A stretch of DNA of 9,790 bases, from NCBI GenBank assembly GCA_022710245.1, contig JAKLHH010000194.1, positions 1 to 9,790 of the forward strand, read 5' to 3'. This document shows, piece after piece, positions 9,277-9,790 of this stretch. The position numbers and the translations under genes are program-made. The first letter of the stretch is position 1. Every line of letters begins with the position of its first letter. Below the pieces are notes generated by a model that was given only the letters and a program-made list of their open reading frames with translations, was not told where the DNA came from and ran no database searches. Source of the stretch: Myxococcota bacterium. Its GTDB lineage: Bacteria > Myxococcota > Polyangia > GCA-2747355 > JAKLHH01.

Positions 9277-9790
9277 TCACCGTCGGAGCAGCAAGAAGAC
9301 GACGAGGCCGCCCGCGGCGGCCAGGGCCACCAGCACCCAGAGCCAGAGGCGCGTCGAGGTGGGCGTCGGCGACGAGGGGGCGACCTGCTCCCGCGCTGTC
9401 GCGCTCGGGGCAGGCCTTCGGGCCGCGGGGGCATCATCGCGAGAGATCGCCATCGACTCCCGCGACTCGGGGCTCTCGATGACGGTCTCCTCGCCGGCCG
9501 TGATCTCGTCGCGCGCGCGCCCGGGCGCCTCAAGCGGGGCGGCCGTCGCGGCGAGCGCCGGCGCCCCGACGCCGGGCAGCGTCGGCAAGGGTGGGCCGGT
9601 CACCACGCTCGCCGGGCCAGCGAGGGGCGGCGCGGCCGCCGGCTCGCAGACGGTCTCGGCCAGGGGCTCCTCGGCTGGCCGCGCCGCTGCCGGCTCGCAG
9701 ACGGTCTCGGCCAGGGGCTCCTCGGCTGGCCGCGCCGCTGCCGGCTCGCAGACGGTCTCGGCCAGGGGCTCCTCGGCCAGGGGGTCCTCG
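9277..9790 (-). CDS. Ala/Pro/Glu-rich protein with C-terminal membrane helix, partial
   Basis: Only the C-terminal 170 residues are in the window; the frame is open to the right edge with no start needed. It begins with 17-residue repeats of EPAAARPAEEPLAETVC, each carrying one Cys. An Ala/Pro/Thr/Glu-rich low-complexity stretch follows, then a membrane helix near the C-terminus (about LWLWVLVALAAAGGLVVFLLL) ending in Arg-Arg. An internal GTG at 9606 could be read as a start but would cut an obviously continuous repeat region. Low-complexity linkers before a terminal helix are common in myxobacterial kinase, FHA and zinc-ribbon regulatory proteins, but the defining domain lies outside the window. 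The stop codon is four bases from the lipoprotein start, so the two are probably co-transcribed. Confidence 0.75.
   Translation of the reverse strand, partial: EDPLAEEPLAETVCEPAAARPAEEPLAETVCEPAAARPAEEPLAETVCEPAAAPPLAGPASVVTGPPLPTLPGVGAPALAATAAPLEAPGRARDEITAGEETVIESPESRESMAISRDDAPAARRPAPSATAREQVAPSSPTPTSTRLWLWVLVALAAAGGLVVFLLLRR
9641..9777. repeat. 51-bp tandem repeat inside the partial coding region
   Basis: Copies at 9641-9691 and 9692-9742 are identical and a third at 9743-9777 matches for 35 bases before diverging. The 51-bp period equals 17 codons, so the protein frame is kept. A shorter 15-bp sub-repeat (CTGGCCGAGGAG/C-type) continues to the window edge. Confidence 0.92.

Noticed and set aside
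9273..9533. N-terminal extension of the propeller lipoprotein by 87 residues
   Set aside because: It overlaps the end of the preceding gene and translates as Arg/Ser/Pro-rich junk, whereas the ATG at 9272 gives a clean lipoprotein signal peptide.

Overview
The window is very GC-rich DNA with few stop codons in any frame. Its gene content is typical of a large-genome myxobacterium (Myxococcota, probably a Polyangia-type lineage): a transmembrane Ser/Thr protein kinase with Pro/Ala-rich linkers, PEGA-domain membrane proteins, a Cys-rich lipoprotein carrying WG..DVFAVG..HYDG repeats, and TPR tails. This placement is inferred from gene style. No rRNA, tRNA, CRISPR array, transposase, phage gene or recognisable defence gene is visible.

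Layout. (1) Positions 1-1292, minus strand: the N-terminal 430 residues of a secreted protein with a GGAH motif and a TPR tail, running off the left edge. (2) 1293-1700: a divergent intergenic region with a 29-bp minisatellite and a candidate promoter. (3) 1701-3667, plus strand: an apparent operon of two translationally coupled, similarly built PEGA proteins (coiled coil, one membrane helix, PEGA), then a helical protein of unknown function broken by an exact 65-bp tandem duplication. (4) 3668-4044: a convergent intergenic region ending in a 53-bp-period array of alternating hairpins that is also one long imperfect palindrome. (5) 4045-7098, minus strand: a receptor-like protein with two tandem kinase domains, one membrane helix and an extracytoplasmic TPR-like tail. 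(6) 7206-9272, minus strand: a lipoprotein with 14 propeller-type repeats. (7) 9277 to the right edge, minus strand: the C-terminal end of an Ala/Pro/Glu-rich protein anchored by a C-terminal membrane helix, probably in an operon with the lipoprotein.

As a set the genes look like envelope proteins: cytoplasmic kinase heads with an outside TPR tail, periplasmic PEGA domains, an exported GGAH/TPR protein and a surface-type propeller lipoprotein. A shared sensing or envelope role is inference from neighbourhood only. The most notable signals are in the DNA: five independent short tandem repeats of 29, 65, 53, 18 and 51 bp. The two in intact genes have periods divisible by three. The 65-bp one breaks a gene, and the other two are intergenic.
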